Part shown: in pieces, positions 45,713-55,117 of the stretch | Position numbering within the stretch: position 1 is the stretch's first letter | How the letters are laid out: every line of letters begins with the position of its first letter | From: Desulfatitalea alkaliphila | GTDB taxonomy: Bacteria > Desulfobacterota > Desulfobacteria > Desulfobacterales > Desulfosarcinaceae | DNA: 64,000 nt | Assembly (NCBI RefSeq): GCF_022968795.1 | Contig: NZ_JALJRB010000002.1 | Location: 248,001 to 312,000 of the forward strand | Reading direction: 5' to 3' | Translations under genes and position numbers: made by a program | Notes under the pieces: model-generated | What the model saw: only the letters and a program-made list of their open reading frames with translations | Told to the model about the DNA's origin: nothing | Databases searched by the model: none

Positions 45713-46546
45713 TCACTTGCCTCCGGAAGCTGCAACGTCCCCATTGTCCGGGACGCCTTGGGTTGCCGCCGGTCCGATCTCCAGCGGGTAACGGGGAATG
45801 TCGTCCGCGGTGGTCTGATCCCCCATCCGCGCCTTGGCCAGACAATCGCGCAGCATCACGTAGTGATAGCCGATGAAAGAGAGGGCCTGCAGCGGCTCGC
45901 CGCGGGCGATGCCCCGGGCGGTCTGCAGCCAGTTGACCCCGGTACGCTCCCGATAGGCGGGATCGTCATAAAGGGAATGGTCGTGGGAGGCCAGGCCGGA
46001 CTGCATGGCCCGCATGATCCATTCGAACACCGGATTGCGGGTCATCCGCGCCAGCAGCAGATTCAGCTCCCGATCGAGTTCGAAAACCGCCACCATGTCC
46101 GGCTCCTGGGCTTGCAGCAGCCGGACCAGCTTTTTGGCGCCTTCCACCAGGCCGGCCTTCTCTTCGGCGGTGGCCCGGGCAATGGCCAGATTGGTGATGG
46201 TGCGGTCCATGCTTTCGCGCACCTCGATCAAATACTGGGCCTCCACACGCCGTTGTTTGAGAAAAAGCGCCAGGGATTCACTGACCAGGTGCATCTCCAC
46301 GTTCTTGACCACCGCGCCGCCCTTGGCCCCTTTTTTGATCTCGATCAGCCCCTTCTGCTTCAAGGCGCCCATCGCCTCCCGAATGACGCCCCGGCCGGTG
46401 TGAAACTGGCGCTGCAGATCCCGCTCGCTGGGCAGCCGCTCGCCGGGCTGGAATTTGCCGTTCAGAATCGCCGCCTCGATCTGCAAGGCGACATCCTCGC
46501 CGGCGCGTCCCACCTGGGCGGGACTGAATATGAACTCCTCGGTCAT
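45713..46546 (-). CDS. GntR/FadR-family transcriptional regulator
   Basis: This is a 277-aa DNA-binding regulator. The winged helix-turn-helix is at residues 18-85 (GKFQPGERLPSERDLQRQF, then GVIREAMGALKQKGLIEI), and the C-terminal all-helical FCD ligand domain (ELDRELNLLLARMTRNPVF) is at about 100-235. It is the first gene of the transporter-AOR-betA run, so it probably controls that operon. Two sites resembling TGGTnnnACCA lie upstream at 46562 and 46690. The effector is unknown, perhaps choline, an aldehyde or a related acid. Confidence 0.92.
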   Translation of the reverse strand: MTEEFIFSPAQVGRAGEDVALQIEAAILNGKFQPGERLPSERDLQRQFHTGRGVIREAMGALKQKGLIEIKKGAKGGAVVKNVEMHLVSESLALFLKQRRVEAQYLIEVRESMDRTITNLAIARATAEEKAGLVEGAKKLVRLLQAQEPDMVAVFELDRELNLLLARMTRNPVFEWIMRAMQSGLASHDHSLYDDPAYRERTGVNWLQTARGIARGEPLQALSFIGYHYVMLRDCLAKARMGDQTTADDIPRYPLEIGPAATQGVPDNGDVAASGGK

Positions 46547-46561
46547 GGTCCGCTTCCTATG

Positions 46562-46576
46562 AATGGTCCTACAGTT
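46562..46576. promoter_or_regulatory. Degenerate operator, GntR/FadR-like site, overlapping -10
   Basis: AATGGTCCTACAGTT shares the left half AATGGT and the centre with the perfect palindrome at 46690. It abuts the putative minus-strand -10 TATAAA and lies just 16 nt before the regulator start, well placed for autorepression. Confidence 0.35.
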
Positions 46577-46689
46577 TTATATTAATAAAAACAGCCTGCC
46601 GTTCCACAAAATCTAAACGATTTTAATTTCAGCAATAATCCCGATTGTTATATATACTGCACGGCGGCATTCGATTTTGATCTCGATTG

Positions 46690-46704
46690 AATGGTAGTAC
46701 CATT
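46690..46704. promoter_or_regulatory. Perfect palindromic operator AATGGTAGTACCATT
   Basis: This is a 7-1-7 perfect inverted repeat, AATGGTA-G-TACCATT. It fits TGGTnnnACCA, the consensus of many GntR/FadR-type repressors. It sits about 144 nt upstream of the regulator start, with a weaker match at 46562. The two could be bridged by a repressor dimer pair. Confidence 0.55.
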
Positions 46705-46962
46705 ACCGAGCCCAAAAGGGCTTGTCAACCGCCCAAAAAATCAAAACGGGTGGGATTCAGCCATATGGGGTTGTATTGCTGAAGGGTTACACCGGGAAAA
46801 AAAAATTAATTTTTTTCCAATGTTTCGAAAAAGGCAGGGACACGGCGATGATCCACAAAGCCCGAGCCGGGACTCGCCGATTTGGAAATCGAAACCGAAA
46901 TCGGGTGCGCTATCCAAATTGATTCGCACCGCGGCAATTGCAGCCGCACGCCGGCGCACGGC

Positions 46963-48516
46963 TCACACCGGCAGCATTTGCCCCGTCTCCAAAAGGTTGC
47001 GGTGCAGTTCGAAGCAGCGGCGCAGGTCGTGGCGAATGTGACCGGTGCGGGCGCCGGCCAAATAGCCATGCAGATAGTCGCGGTATGCCGGATGAGCGCA
47101 ATTTTCGATGATGACGCGGGCGCGCTGCAGGGGGCCGAGGCCGCGCAGATCTGCCAGGCCTTGCTCCGTGACCACCACCTGGACGGAGTGCTCGTTGTTG
47201 TCGATGTGCGGACACATGGGCACGATGGCCGACACTTTGCCCGCCTTGGCGGTGGAGGGGGTCATGAAAATGGACAGGTATCCGTTGCGGGTGAACTCAC
47301 CGCTGCCGCCAATGCCGTTCATGATGTCCATGCCGTAGACATGGGAGGAGTTGACATTGCCGTAGAGGTCCGCCTCGATAGCCGTATTCATGCTGATCAC
47401 GCCCAGGCGCCGGATGATGCCGGGGTGGTTGGAAATCTCCTGGGGACGCAGCACAATGCGCGAAGCGTAGAAATCGAAATGGTCGATGATCCGCTTGAGC
47501 ATGGGTGTGGTGACCGTCAGGCTGGTGGCACTGGCCCCCAGCAGGCGCCCTTGCTCCATGAGGGGCACCAGCGCATCCTGAAACACCTCGCTGTACATCA
47601 TGAAGGCGGGCAGATCGGCGCATTGGCCCAGGGCGGCCATCAAGGCGTTGGCGATGTTGCCGACGCCGGCCTGCAACGGTAGGAAAGTTTTCGGAATCCG
47701 CCCCATGGTCCACTCCTGCAACAAAAATTGCGCCACATGGGCACCGATGCGGGCCACATCTTCGCCGGCAACACTAAAATCCTCCACATCGTCCCCGGCG
47801 TCGGTCGCCACAACGCCGATCACCTTGCGCGGGTCCACCACCGCATAAGGCACGCCGATGCGGGTCATGGGATCGTGGATCGGAATGGGGTTGCGGTGGG
47901 GCGGCGGCGGTAGCACCGTGATGTCGGCCAACTCCCTGAGGCGGGGTGAGTGGTGGCGGTTCAATTCGATGATGACCTTGTCGGCCAGTTGCAGATAGGT
48001 GGGAGAGGCGCCGATGGAGGAGGTCAGATAGACACGCCCGTCGGCGGTGATTTCCGTGGCCTCCACCACGGCCAGATCGATTTTGCCGAAAAAGCCCCAG
48101 GCGGCCATTTGGGGCACATGGGAAAGATGCATATCCACATACTCCACCTGTTGGGCGTTGATCTGGCGCCGCAAAGTTTTGCCGCCCTGGTAGGGCGCAC
48201 GCCATGCAATGGCAAGGGCCGAGGCCAACTCCTCGTCGATGCAGCGCCCGCTGGAGGCGCCGGTCAGAACCCTTATCTGATAAGGACGACCCACGGCGTG
48301 TTCGCTTTTGGCGTGGTCGGCCAAGGCCAAGGGTACGGCCTTGGCCGATCCCGCGGGAGAAAAGCCGCTGAAGGCGACGGTGGCGCCGTGGGGAATAAAG
48401 TCGACAACCTCCTGCGGCGTCAATTGCGGAAAGGGAATGGCTTGCGGCATGGCGTTATCCTCTCTATACGGGTTGTCCTTGAAAAGGCCGGTCCGGCCTG
48501 AAGCGCTGTAGGCCAT
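46963..48516 (-). CDS. Acetyl-CoA hydrolase / CoA-transferase (succinyl-CoA:acetate type)
   Basis: This is a 517-aa class I CoA-transferase, like succinyl-CoA:acetate CoA-transferase (AarC/SCACT) or acetyl-CoA hydrolase. The N-terminal block ATVAFSGFSPAGSAKAVPLA, a catalytic glutamate candidate in MMYSEVFQDALVPL, GVGNIANALMAALG and EVTEQGLADLRGL-like VVVTEQGLADLRGLGP are present. ATG 48516, with GGAG 9 nt upstream, is preferred; the frame extends to 48570. In an acetate-handling anaerobe it moves CoA between acetate and succinyl-CoA or related acids. It has no linked operon partner. Confidence 0.9.
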   Translation of the reverse strand: MAYSASGRTGLFKDNPYREDNAMPQAIPFPQLTPQEVVDFIPHGATVAFSGFSPAGSAKAVPLALADHAKSEHAVGRPYQIRVLTGASSGRCIDEELASALAIAWRAPYQGGKTLRRQINAQQVEYVDMHLSHVPQMAAWGFFGKIDLAVVEATEITADGRVYLTSSIGASPTYLQLADKVIIELNRHHSPRLRELADITVLPPPPHRNPIPIHDPMTRIGVPYAVVDPRKVIGVVATDAGDDVEDFSVAGEDVARIGAHVAQFLLQEWTMGRIPKTFLPLQAGVGNIANALMAALGQCADLPAFMMYSEVFQDALVPLMEQGRLLGASATSLTVTTPMLKRIIDHFDFYASRIVLRPQEISNHPGIIRRLGVISMNTAIEADLYGNVNSSHVYGMDIMNGIGGSGEFTRNGYLSIFMTPSTAKAGKVSAIVPMCPHIDNNEHSVQVVVTEQGLADLRGLGPLQRARVIIENCAHPAYRDYLHGYLAGARTGHIRHDLRRCFELHRNLLETGQMLPV

Positions 48517-48703
48517 TGGAGCAATCTCCGTGCCTGAGACGAACATTCCCCCACGACCCGATTCAACCAACTGATATTTTATCGTTTCAGTTTTTTCTCA
48601 GGTATTCTGACGGCAGCGCGACGACACCCCTTTGTCAGCTCTTTTAACAGTTTGGTAGAAAAAAACGGATACCGGCGGCAGACTTCACAACGGACGGATA
48701 GGA

Positions 48704-50740
48704 TCAACCCAGCCGCAGGGCCAGTGCCGTGCCCTGGGCGATGGCCTGCCGGGCATCCAGGTCATCGGTACTCAGGGCACCGCCGATGATGTGCACCGGC
48801 ACATCGTAGGCCATCAGCGCGTCGGCCAGAGCGCGGCGGGGTTCTTGTCCGGCGCAGAGCACCACATGGTTGACGGCCAGGCAAGAAGACGCACCCTTGT
48901 AAAGGATGTGCAGCCCCTGGTTGTCGATACGCTGATAGGTCACCCCGCTGAGGGCCATCACCCCGCGGCGCGCCAGTTCCGCGCGCAGAATCCATCCGGT
49001 GGTGATCCCCAGGCGGGCGCCCGGTTTACGCTTATTACGCTGCAGCAAATAGACTTGGCGGGGCGCATCGTATGCGGGCAGGGGATCCTCGGACAACCCG
49101 CCCGGCGAGCGGATGGCCGGGTCGATCCCCCAGTGGCGCTGGAAAGCCGGAGGGTCTCGCCAGGGGGTGGTTTGGTTGCGGGTCAGAAACAGGGCGATGT
49201 CCACACCGATGGCGCCGGCGCCGATGATGGCCACCCGTGAACCGACGGGGGCGCGCCCCCGCAGCACCGCTTCATAGCTCATCACCCGCGGATGGTCGAT
49301 GCCCGGCAAGGCGATGCGGCGCGGCGCGGCGCCCGTGGCCACCACCACGGCTTCGTAACCGGTGCGCAGCAGCGAATGGGCGGCCATCCGGCGGTTCAAG
49401 TGCAATTTGACGCCCAAGAGGTCGAGCTGGCACTGGAAATAGCGCACGGTCTCAGCGAACTCCCCTTTGCCGGGCACGGCTTGGGCCATGGTGAGCTGAC
49501 CCCCGATGAAGGGAGACTGTTCGAACAGGTGCACGGTGTGGCCGCGCCGGGCGGCGGTGACGGCACAGGCCAGCCCGGCCGGCCCGGCGCCGATCACGGC
49601 GATTTTGAGCACGGTGTGCGCCGGTTGACAGGGCCTGTCCAGCTCCCGGCCGGCGCGGGGATTGACCAGGCAGGTGACGGCGCGACCAGAGAAGAGGTGG
49701 TCCAGGCAGGCCTGGTTGCAGGCAACGCAGGTGTTGATCAGATGGGATCGGCCGGTGGCCGCCTTGGCCACGAAATCGGGATCCGCCAGCAGGGGGCGGG
49801 CCATGGCGATCAAATCGGCCGCGCCTTCGGCCAGGACCGTTTCGGCCATTTCCGGCGTGTTGATGCGGTTGCCGGCGATCAGGGGCAGGTCCACCTCCTT
49901 TTTCAAGCGGGCGCTGATCCAGGCGAAGGCGGCCCGCGGCACCATGGCGGCGATGGTGGGAATGCGCGCTTCGTGCCAACCGATACCGGTGTTGATGGCC
50001 GTAACCCCCGCATCCGCCAGGCGGCGGGCCAGGTACACTATCTCCTCGAAGGTGCTGCCCTCGGCGACCAGGTCGAGGATCGAGAGGCGGAACAACACCA
50101 GGCCGTCAGGGCCCCACGCTTGCCGGACACGGGCCGCCACGGCCAGGGCGAAGCGGGTGCGGTTTGCATAGGCGCCGCCCCATTGGTCATTCCGCCGGTT
50201 GGTGCGCCGGACGATGAATTGGTTGATCAGGTAGCCTTCCGACCCCATGATCTCCACCCCATCGTAGCCCGCTTGGCGCGCCAATCGGGCGCAGCGCGCA
50301 AAATCGGCGACCTGTGCTTCGACCGCGTCGGCACTCAAAGCCTTGGGGCGTACCAGGTTGATGGGCGCCTGCACAGCGGACGGGGCCACGGCTTGCCGAT
50401 GGCGCGCGTAGCGACCGGCATGCAGGATCTGAAGGCAAATTGGGGTGTTCAAGGCGTGGACCGCTTGCACCACTTGGCGGTGGCGGGCCGTCTCTGCGGC
50501 GTCGGTCAGTTTGGCGCCCCCTTCAACAATGCATCCCGCCGCGTTGGGGGCGATGCCCCCGGTGATGATCAATCCCACGCCGCCCATGGCGCGCTCGGCG
50601 TAAAAGGCCGCCAGCCGTTCGGCCCCGTCTTTATTGGCCTCCCACCCCAAATGCATGGCACCCATCACCACGCGGTTGGCCAGCGGCACCCCGCCCAGAA
50701 CGAAGGGGGCCAACAGACGGGGATAGAGGGGGTGAGCCAT
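48704..50740 (-). CDS. 2,4-dienoyl-CoA reductase-like FMN/4Fe-4S/FAD oxidoreductase
   Basis: This is a 678-aa multi-cofactor flavoenzyme of the FadH / NADH:flavin oxidoreductase family. An N-terminal old-yellow-enzyme barrel (about 1-350, with YDGVEIMGSEGYLINQFI) is followed by a cluster motif CVACNQACLDHLF near 345. FAD (VIGAGPAGLACAVTAARRGH, about 388) and NAD(P)H (IIGAGAIGVDIALFL, about 505) domains follow. Such enzymes reduce activated C=C bonds, for example in unsaturated fatty acyl-CoA. A bile acid or terpenoid substrate is also possible for this branch. It stands alone. Confidence 0.92.
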   Translation of the reverse strand: MAHPLYPRLLAPFVLGGVPLANRVVMGAMHLGWEANKDGAERLAAFYAERAMGGVGLIITGGIAPNAAGCIVEGGAKLTDAAETARHRQVVQAVHALNTPICLQILHAGRYARHRQAVAPSAVQAPINLVRPKALSADAVEAQVADFARCARLARQAGYDGVEIMGSEGYLINQFIVRRTNRRNDQWGGAYANRTRFALAVAARVRQAWGPDGLVLFRLSILDLVAEGSTFEEIVYLARRLADAGVTAINTGIGWHEARIPTIAAMVPRAAFAWISARLKKEVDLPLIAGNRINTPEMAETVLAEGAADLIAMARPLLADPDFVAKAATGRSHLINTCVACNQACLDHLFSGRAVTCLVNPRAGRELDRPCQPAHTVLKIAVIGAGPAGLACAVTAARRGHTVHLFEQSPFIGGQLTMAQAVPGKGEFAETVRYFQCQLDLLGVKLHLNRRMAAHSLLRTGYEAVVVATGAAPRRIALPGIDHPRVMSYEAVLRGRAPVGSRVAIIGAGAIGVDIALFLTRNQTTPWRDPPAFQRHWGIDPAIRSPGGLSEDPLPAYDAPRQVYLLQRNKRKPGARLGITTGWILRAELARRGVMALSGVTYQRIDNQGLHILYKGASSCLAVNHVVLCAGQEPRRALADALMAYDVPVHIIGGALSTDDLDARQAIAQGTALALRLG

Positions 50741-51026
50741 TCAAACGCCTCCGGGCGGCACATGTATTCGCGGGGCAGGGGGCGATGGGCAGCGGCCGGT
50801 CGCGAACTTCGAGGTGGTGGCAGCGCAACGACTGATAACAATCTAACGTCACTTCCATCTGCCGCGCAACCGAAAAAGCAATGGCACCGGAACCACCGGC
50901 ACCTGCTGCGCAGGACATGCGGCAATGGCTAAAGCATTGCCCGCCGCGGCCGATAATAGCCGTATGGGCTGCATCGCGGCGCCCAACACAACGGGTGCGC
51001 AGACACCCGCACGGGGAGCGGATGGT

Positions 51027-52253
51027 ATGGTATTGGTCAAAGTGGAGGAAGTGGCGCAGGGTATGGTATTGAGCGAGGATGTGCGGGATATCAATGCCCG
51101 CCTGTTGCTGGCCAAGGGGCAAACCATCGAAGGCCGGCACCTGCGCATGCTGAAGATGTGGGGGGTGTTCGAGGTCGCGGTGGCGGGATCGGATCCCGAT
51201 CCGGAGACGCGCGGCGACGCTCCGGACGATGCCCTGGCCGACAGGGCCTCCCAAGCCATTGATCGCTCGTTCGCCGCGCTGGACAGGGACCATCCGGCGA
51301 TCCGGGAGGTGATGCGCCTGGCGTTAAGGCACCGGCCGCGCCACTTCGACGACAAGCACGCGCCGGAAGAAGAAGACGGCGCCGAACCCGCCGAAGCGCC
51401 GGACAGCGACGGCCTGCTGACCCGCATGGCGCGCATCGATGTCCAACTGCCCGAAGTGCCTTCCCTGGTTTACGAACTCAACGACATCATCGCCGACCCG
51501 CTCTCTTCCTCCGGCGAAATCGCCCGGGTGGTCAACAAGAGTCCCAGCCTGGCGGCCCTGCTGCTCAAAATCGTCAATTCGGCCTTCTACGGCTTTCGCT
51601 CCAAGATCGACAGCATATCCCGGGCGGTCACCCTGATCGGATCCAAGGAGGTATCCCACCTGGCCCTGGGCATCACCATCATGGAGGCCTTCAAAAGCAT
51701 TCCGCGCCGGGTGATCGACGTGCCCGCCGTTTTGGAACACAATCTGGCCTGCGGCATCGTGGCCCGAATCATCGCCGCCCATGGCAAGATCGCCGCCCAC
51801 ACCGAGCAAATTTTCGTCTCCGGCATGCTGCACGACATCGGCCGCTTGGTGCTGTGCAAATATTTTCCCCGCCACGCCATGGCCACCATGGCCCACGCCC
51901 GCCGGTTGCAGCAGCCGCTGCTCAAGTCGGAACAGGCCCTTTTGGGCACCACCCATGCCCGTTTGGGCAAAATGCTGCTGCAAAAGTGGAAACTGCCCTA
52001 CGCCCTGGAAAACAATGTGGCCTGCCACCACAATCCCGCAGCGGCCATCAACCCGGAAATGGCCGCCGCCTTGCAGATGGCCGACATTGTGGTGCACGCC
52101 CTGGGAGTGGGCAACAGCGGTGAAGAGATCCTCCCGGCCTTCGACGCCGGCGCCTGGGACAAGGTCCGTATGCCCGCGGGCGCTTTCGGGGCCGTCATCC
52201 AGCAAGCCGGACGCCAGTTGGAAACCTTTCGTGAGGTATTGCAGCAAGGATAG
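51027..52253 (+). CDS. HDOD-domain signalling protein
   Basis: This is a 408-aa cytoplasmic protein. After an N-terminal region of about 60 residues (MVLVKVEEVAQGMVLSEDVR, then RLLLAKGQTIEGRHLRML, like the DUF3391/LipA-type head seen before HD-GYP or HDOD domains) comes an acidic linker. The HDOD domain follows (about 135-340: LPEVPSLVYELNDIIADPLS, SAFYGFRSKIDSISRAVTLI, VSGMLHDIGRLVLCKYFP). The HDIG-like motif HDIGR is retained. ATG 51027 is preferred, with GGAG 9 nt upstream, over an earlier frame opening at 50925. The hybrid kinase starts 3 nt after its stop. Confidence 0.9.
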   Translation: MVLVKVEEVAQGMVLSEDVRDINARLLLAKGQTIEGRHLRMLKMWGVFEVAVAGSDPDPETRGDAPDDALADRASQAIDRSFAALDRDHPAIREVMRLALRHRPRHFDDKHAPEEEDGAEPAEAPDSDGLLTRMARIDVQLPEVPSLVYELNDIIADPLSSSGEIARVVNKSPSLAALLLKIVNSAFYGFRSKIDSISRAVTLIGSKEVSHLALGITIMEAFKSIPRRVIDVPAVLEHNLACGIVARIIAAHGKIAAHTEQIFVSGMLHDIGRLVLCKYFPRHAMATMAHARRLQQPLLKSEQALLGTTHARLGKMLLQKWKLPYALENNVACHHNPAAAINPEMAAALQMADIVVHALGVGNSGEEILPAFDAGAWDKVRMPAGAFGAVIQQAGRQLETFREVLQQG

Positions 52254-52256
52254 ACC

Positions 52257-54506
52257 ATGCCGCCGAGCACCGCGACAGACACGGCCAACCTCCAGGCCCG
52301 CATCGATTACCTGGAGGAGAACCGCCGCTTCATCCAGAACGCCCTGGAAATGGTGCTCTCCATGGCCGATTTTTCCATCGACCTGGGCGCCGAGAGCAGC
52401 CATGCCCACCTGCTGCCCGAGGCGGCGGCCCGCATCCAGAAACTGATTGCCCTGGAAGGTTGCGCCGTCTACCTGGTGGACGACGACACCCAGACCTTCG
52501 AGCCGGCCTACTGCTCCGATCCCGCCTTGAGCGACTATATTTACGACCAGGTGGAGTTCATGATCGACGAGGGCATCTTCGCCTGGGCCGTGCGCGAACG
52601 ACGGGGATTGGTGGTCGAGGACCGCCCTCGCGAACGCCATTTTCTGCTCCATGTGATCGCCAACAACGCCCGCGTGCAAGGCTTGTTCGTCGGGTTGATG
52701 GCACGGGGTCAAACCACGGTGCCCGACACCTCCCTGACCCTGTTGACCATCATTCTGTTCAACATGGCCAACGTACGCCAGAGCCTGGCCCTGCACCGCC
52801 TGGTCATGGCGCAGAATGCGCAATTGGAAGAAAAGGTGGCCGAGCGCACCGCCCGCCTGGACGCCTCCCGCCAGGCCCTCGAACGGGCCATGAAGCGCCA
52901 GGAGCGGTTGGCCCGCGCGGCCGAGCAGGCCAACCAGGCCAAAAGTCAGTTCCTGGCCAACATGAGCCACGAAATCCGCACCCCCCTCAACGGCATCATC
53001 GGTTGCACCGAGCTGATGCTCAAAGCCGACAGCGTGTCGCAATGCCACCGGCTGGCCGGTGTCTGCCTGGATGAATCGGAACACCTGCTGCATTTGATCA
53101 ACAACGTGCTGGACTACTCCAAAATCGAAGCGGGCAAGATCGTCCTGGAACAAGCGCCCTTCTGCCTGCCGGAGCTGCTCCAATCGGTGGCGGCGGGTTT
53201 GACGCCCCTGGCGGCGGCCAATGGGGTGGCCCTGAAGGTGGCGCTGTCGGATGGGTTGCCGCACCGGGTGGTGGGCGATGCCCTGCGCCTGCGCCAAGTG
53301 TTGGTCAACCTGGTCAACAACGCCATCAAATTCACCCCGGAAGGCTCGGTGACCCTCAAAGCGTTTACCGCCGCAGGGGAAGCGGACACCGACCCCAAAA
53401 TCGCCTTTGCCGTGGTCGACACCGGCATCGGGATTCCCGCAGAACGGCAGGCGGCCATCTTTCAGCGCTTCACCCAAGTGGATGCCGGCACCACACGACG
53501 CTTCGGCGGCACCGGTTTGGGCACCAGCATCGCCTTCAACCTGGTGCAACGCATGGGCGGCCTGCTGACGGTGCAGAGTGCGCCGGGAGCGGGGTCCACC
53601 TTTGCTTTCACCCTGCCCCTGCCGACGGCGCCGCACTCCCCGCTCAACCCATCGGCGGCCGACGAAGGTGCTGCTGCAACGCTTCCTTGGGAGCAAGCCA
53701 AAGCGGTCGGCCATATCCTGGTGGTGGAGGACACCCCCGTCAACCAGATGGTGCTGGCGCAACACCTGCAAAGCCAGGGGCACCGGGTGCGACTGGCGGC
53801 CAATGGACGGGAAGCGCTGGCGGCCTGCCGCCAAGAGCGTTTCGATCTGGTCCTGATGGATGTGCAGATGCCGCAGATGGACGGCCTGGAGGCCACCCGG
53901 CGCATCACGAAAGAGATAGGGCCGCAAGTGCGTCCGACGATTATAGGATTGACCGCCAACACCGATGCCCGCACCCAACGGGACTGTCGCGCCGCCGGCA
54001 TGCTCGCCGTGTTGACCAAACCGATCCGCCGCCGGCCATTGCTGGCGGCCGTCGACCAATGGCTGCCCGACAAAGGTGCCGCGGCGGGGGCAAGCCTTCC
54101 ACCCCGCCCTGACGGCCCATGCGATGCGCCTGCGGATGGGGCGGACCCGCTGGGCCCACCGCTGGATATAGACAAGGCCCTTTACGAATTCGGCGACCGC
54201 GAGACGCTGCAACTGGTCGTTACCGAGCTCGTGTGCACCGTGTCCGACCAAGTGGCGCAGATCGGCAAGGCGCTGCCGGCGGCGGACCTGCCGCGCATCC
54301 GGGCCATCGCCCATGCCATCAAGGGCGGCGCGGCCACCGTCGAAGCCCGACCCTTGGCCGCAGCGGCGGCAGCCCTGGAAACCCAGTGCCAAAGCGCTTC
54401 GCCGGACCAGGTGACGGCGCAGGTGGCCCGACTGGCCTCGGCCGCCGATGCAATGACGCGCTTCGTGGCCGCAATACCCTGGCTCAATGGAACGGAGGCG
54501 CCCTGA
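52257..54506 (+). CDS. Hybrid sensor histidine kinase with GAF, REC and HPt domains
   Basis: This is a 749-aa soluble phosphorelay kinase. Domains in order are a GAF-like sensor (about 20-165), a coiled coil (about 185-235), and HisKA with His in [12 protein letters not shown] (about 238). HATPase_c follows with N box [15 protein letters not shown]1 VVDTGIGIP and G2 FGGTGLGTS. Then come a receiver with Asp in [13 protein letters not shown] (about 534) and a C-terminal HPt with His in [15 protein letters not shown] (about 685). No membrane helix is seen, so the signal is intracellular. It is cotranscribed with the HDOD protein (3-nt gap) and with the receiver gene at 54537 (30-nt gap). Confidence 0.94.
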   Translation: MPPSTATDTANLQARIDYLEENRRFIQNALEMVLSMADFSIDLGAESSHAHLLPEAAARIQKLIALEGCAVYLVDDDTQTFEPAYCSDPALSDYIYDQVEFMIDEGIFAWAVRERRGLVVEDRPRERHFLLHVIANNARVQGLFVGLMARGQTTVPDTSLTLLTIILFNMANVRQSLALHRLVMAQNAQLEEKVAERTARLDASRQALERAMKRQERLARAAEQANQAKSQFLANMSHEIRTPLNGIIGCTELMLKADSVSQCHRLAGVCLDESEHLLHLINNVLDYSKIEAGKIVLEQAPFCLPELLQSVAAGLTPLAAANGVALKVALSDGLPHRVVGDALRLRQVLVNLVNNAIKFTPEGSVTLKAFTAAGEADTDPKIAFAVVDTGIGIPAERQAAIFQRFTQVDAGTTRRFGGTGLGTSIAFNLVQRMGGLLTVQSAPGAGSTFAFTLPLPTAPHSPLNPSAADEGAAATLPWEQAKAVGHILVVEDTPVNQMVLAQHLQSQGHRVRLAANGREALAACRQERFDLVLMDVQMPQMDGLEATRRITKEIGPQVRPTIIGLTANTDARTQRDCRAAGMLAVLTKPIRRRPLLAAVDQWLPDKGAAAGASLPPRPDGPCDAPADGADPLGPPLDIDKALYEFGDRETLQLVVTELVCTVSDQVAQIGKALPAADLPRIRAIAHAIKGGAATVEARPLAAAAAALETQCQSASPDQVTAQVARLASAADAMTRFVAAIPWLNGTEAP

Positions 54507-54536
54507 CGACGCCCCGAACGAGAGGATGGTAACCCG

Positions 54537-54947
54537 ATGAAAATCTTAATCGTTGACGACGAAATGGCCGCCTTGACCAAAATGAAGGTGTTGCTGGCCC
54601 CCTATGGCGATTGCACCCTCTCCACCCAGGCCGGCCAGGCCCTGCAGTTGTGCGCCAAGGCCATTAAAGCCGGAGTGCCCTACGAACTGATCACCATCGA
54701 CATCCAGCTGGGCGACGCCAGCGGTCACGACCTGCTGCACGCCATCCAGACCATGGAGGCCCGCGAACGGGTCACCCCCGCCAAAAAATTGATGGTGACC
54801 GCCTCGGGCACCAAGGAGAACCTGCTCAAGGCTCACGCCAAAGGGTGCGACGGCTTCATCGTCAAGCCGACCATGCGCGATTCCCTGGAGCAGAAAATGC
54901 TGGCCATGGGGTTCGCCAAAAAAGGGGCAAATAAATCCGCCTCCTGA
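54537..54947 (+). CDS. Single-domain response regulator (CheY-like)
   Basis: This is a 136-aa stand-alone receiver domain. Acidic residues at ILIVDDE (residues 3-9) and the phosphoacceptor Asp in ELITIDIQLGDASG (about 60) are present. The conserved Thr/Ser VTASG (about 84) and Lys in FIVKPTMRDSLE (about 110) follow. It has no output domain. It follows the hybrid kinase by 30 nt and is the likely terminal receiver of its phosphorelay, probably acting by protein contact. Confidence 0.93.
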   Translation: MKILIVDDEMAALTKMKVLLAPYGDCTLSTQAGQALQLCAKAIKAGVPYELITIDIQLGDASGHDLLHAIQTMEARERVTPAKKLMVTASGTKENLLKAHAKGCDGFIVKPTMRDSLEQKMLAMGFAKKGANKSAS

Positions 54948-55117
54948 AGGGTCGCAATAAGGTCCCCGCTCCAGTGGTCACGCGCCCCCATTGCATCTGC
55001 CACGCCGGCGCCGATGAATTACGCCCGGCGCTTTGCCGATCCCGCGAACCTCGCAATCCCTGCCTTGAGTATCCTTGCCGAATGGAGTAAAGAGGTGCCC
55101 ACAGGAGATTGGGTGCC

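Larger units (their letters stand above)
46547..46962. other. Intergenic region before the GntR operon
   Basis: This is a 416-nt gap between the regulator start and the CoA-transferase end. The left part is AT-rich and holds the presumed operon promoter (TATAAA on the minus strand at 46581-46576) and two operator-like sites. An A/T palindrome (GGGAAAAAAAAATTAATT followed by a T run) lies at about 46796-46819 and might be a terminator for the CoA-transferase gene, although its base-pairing is all A-T. No gene is supported. Confidence 0.4.
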
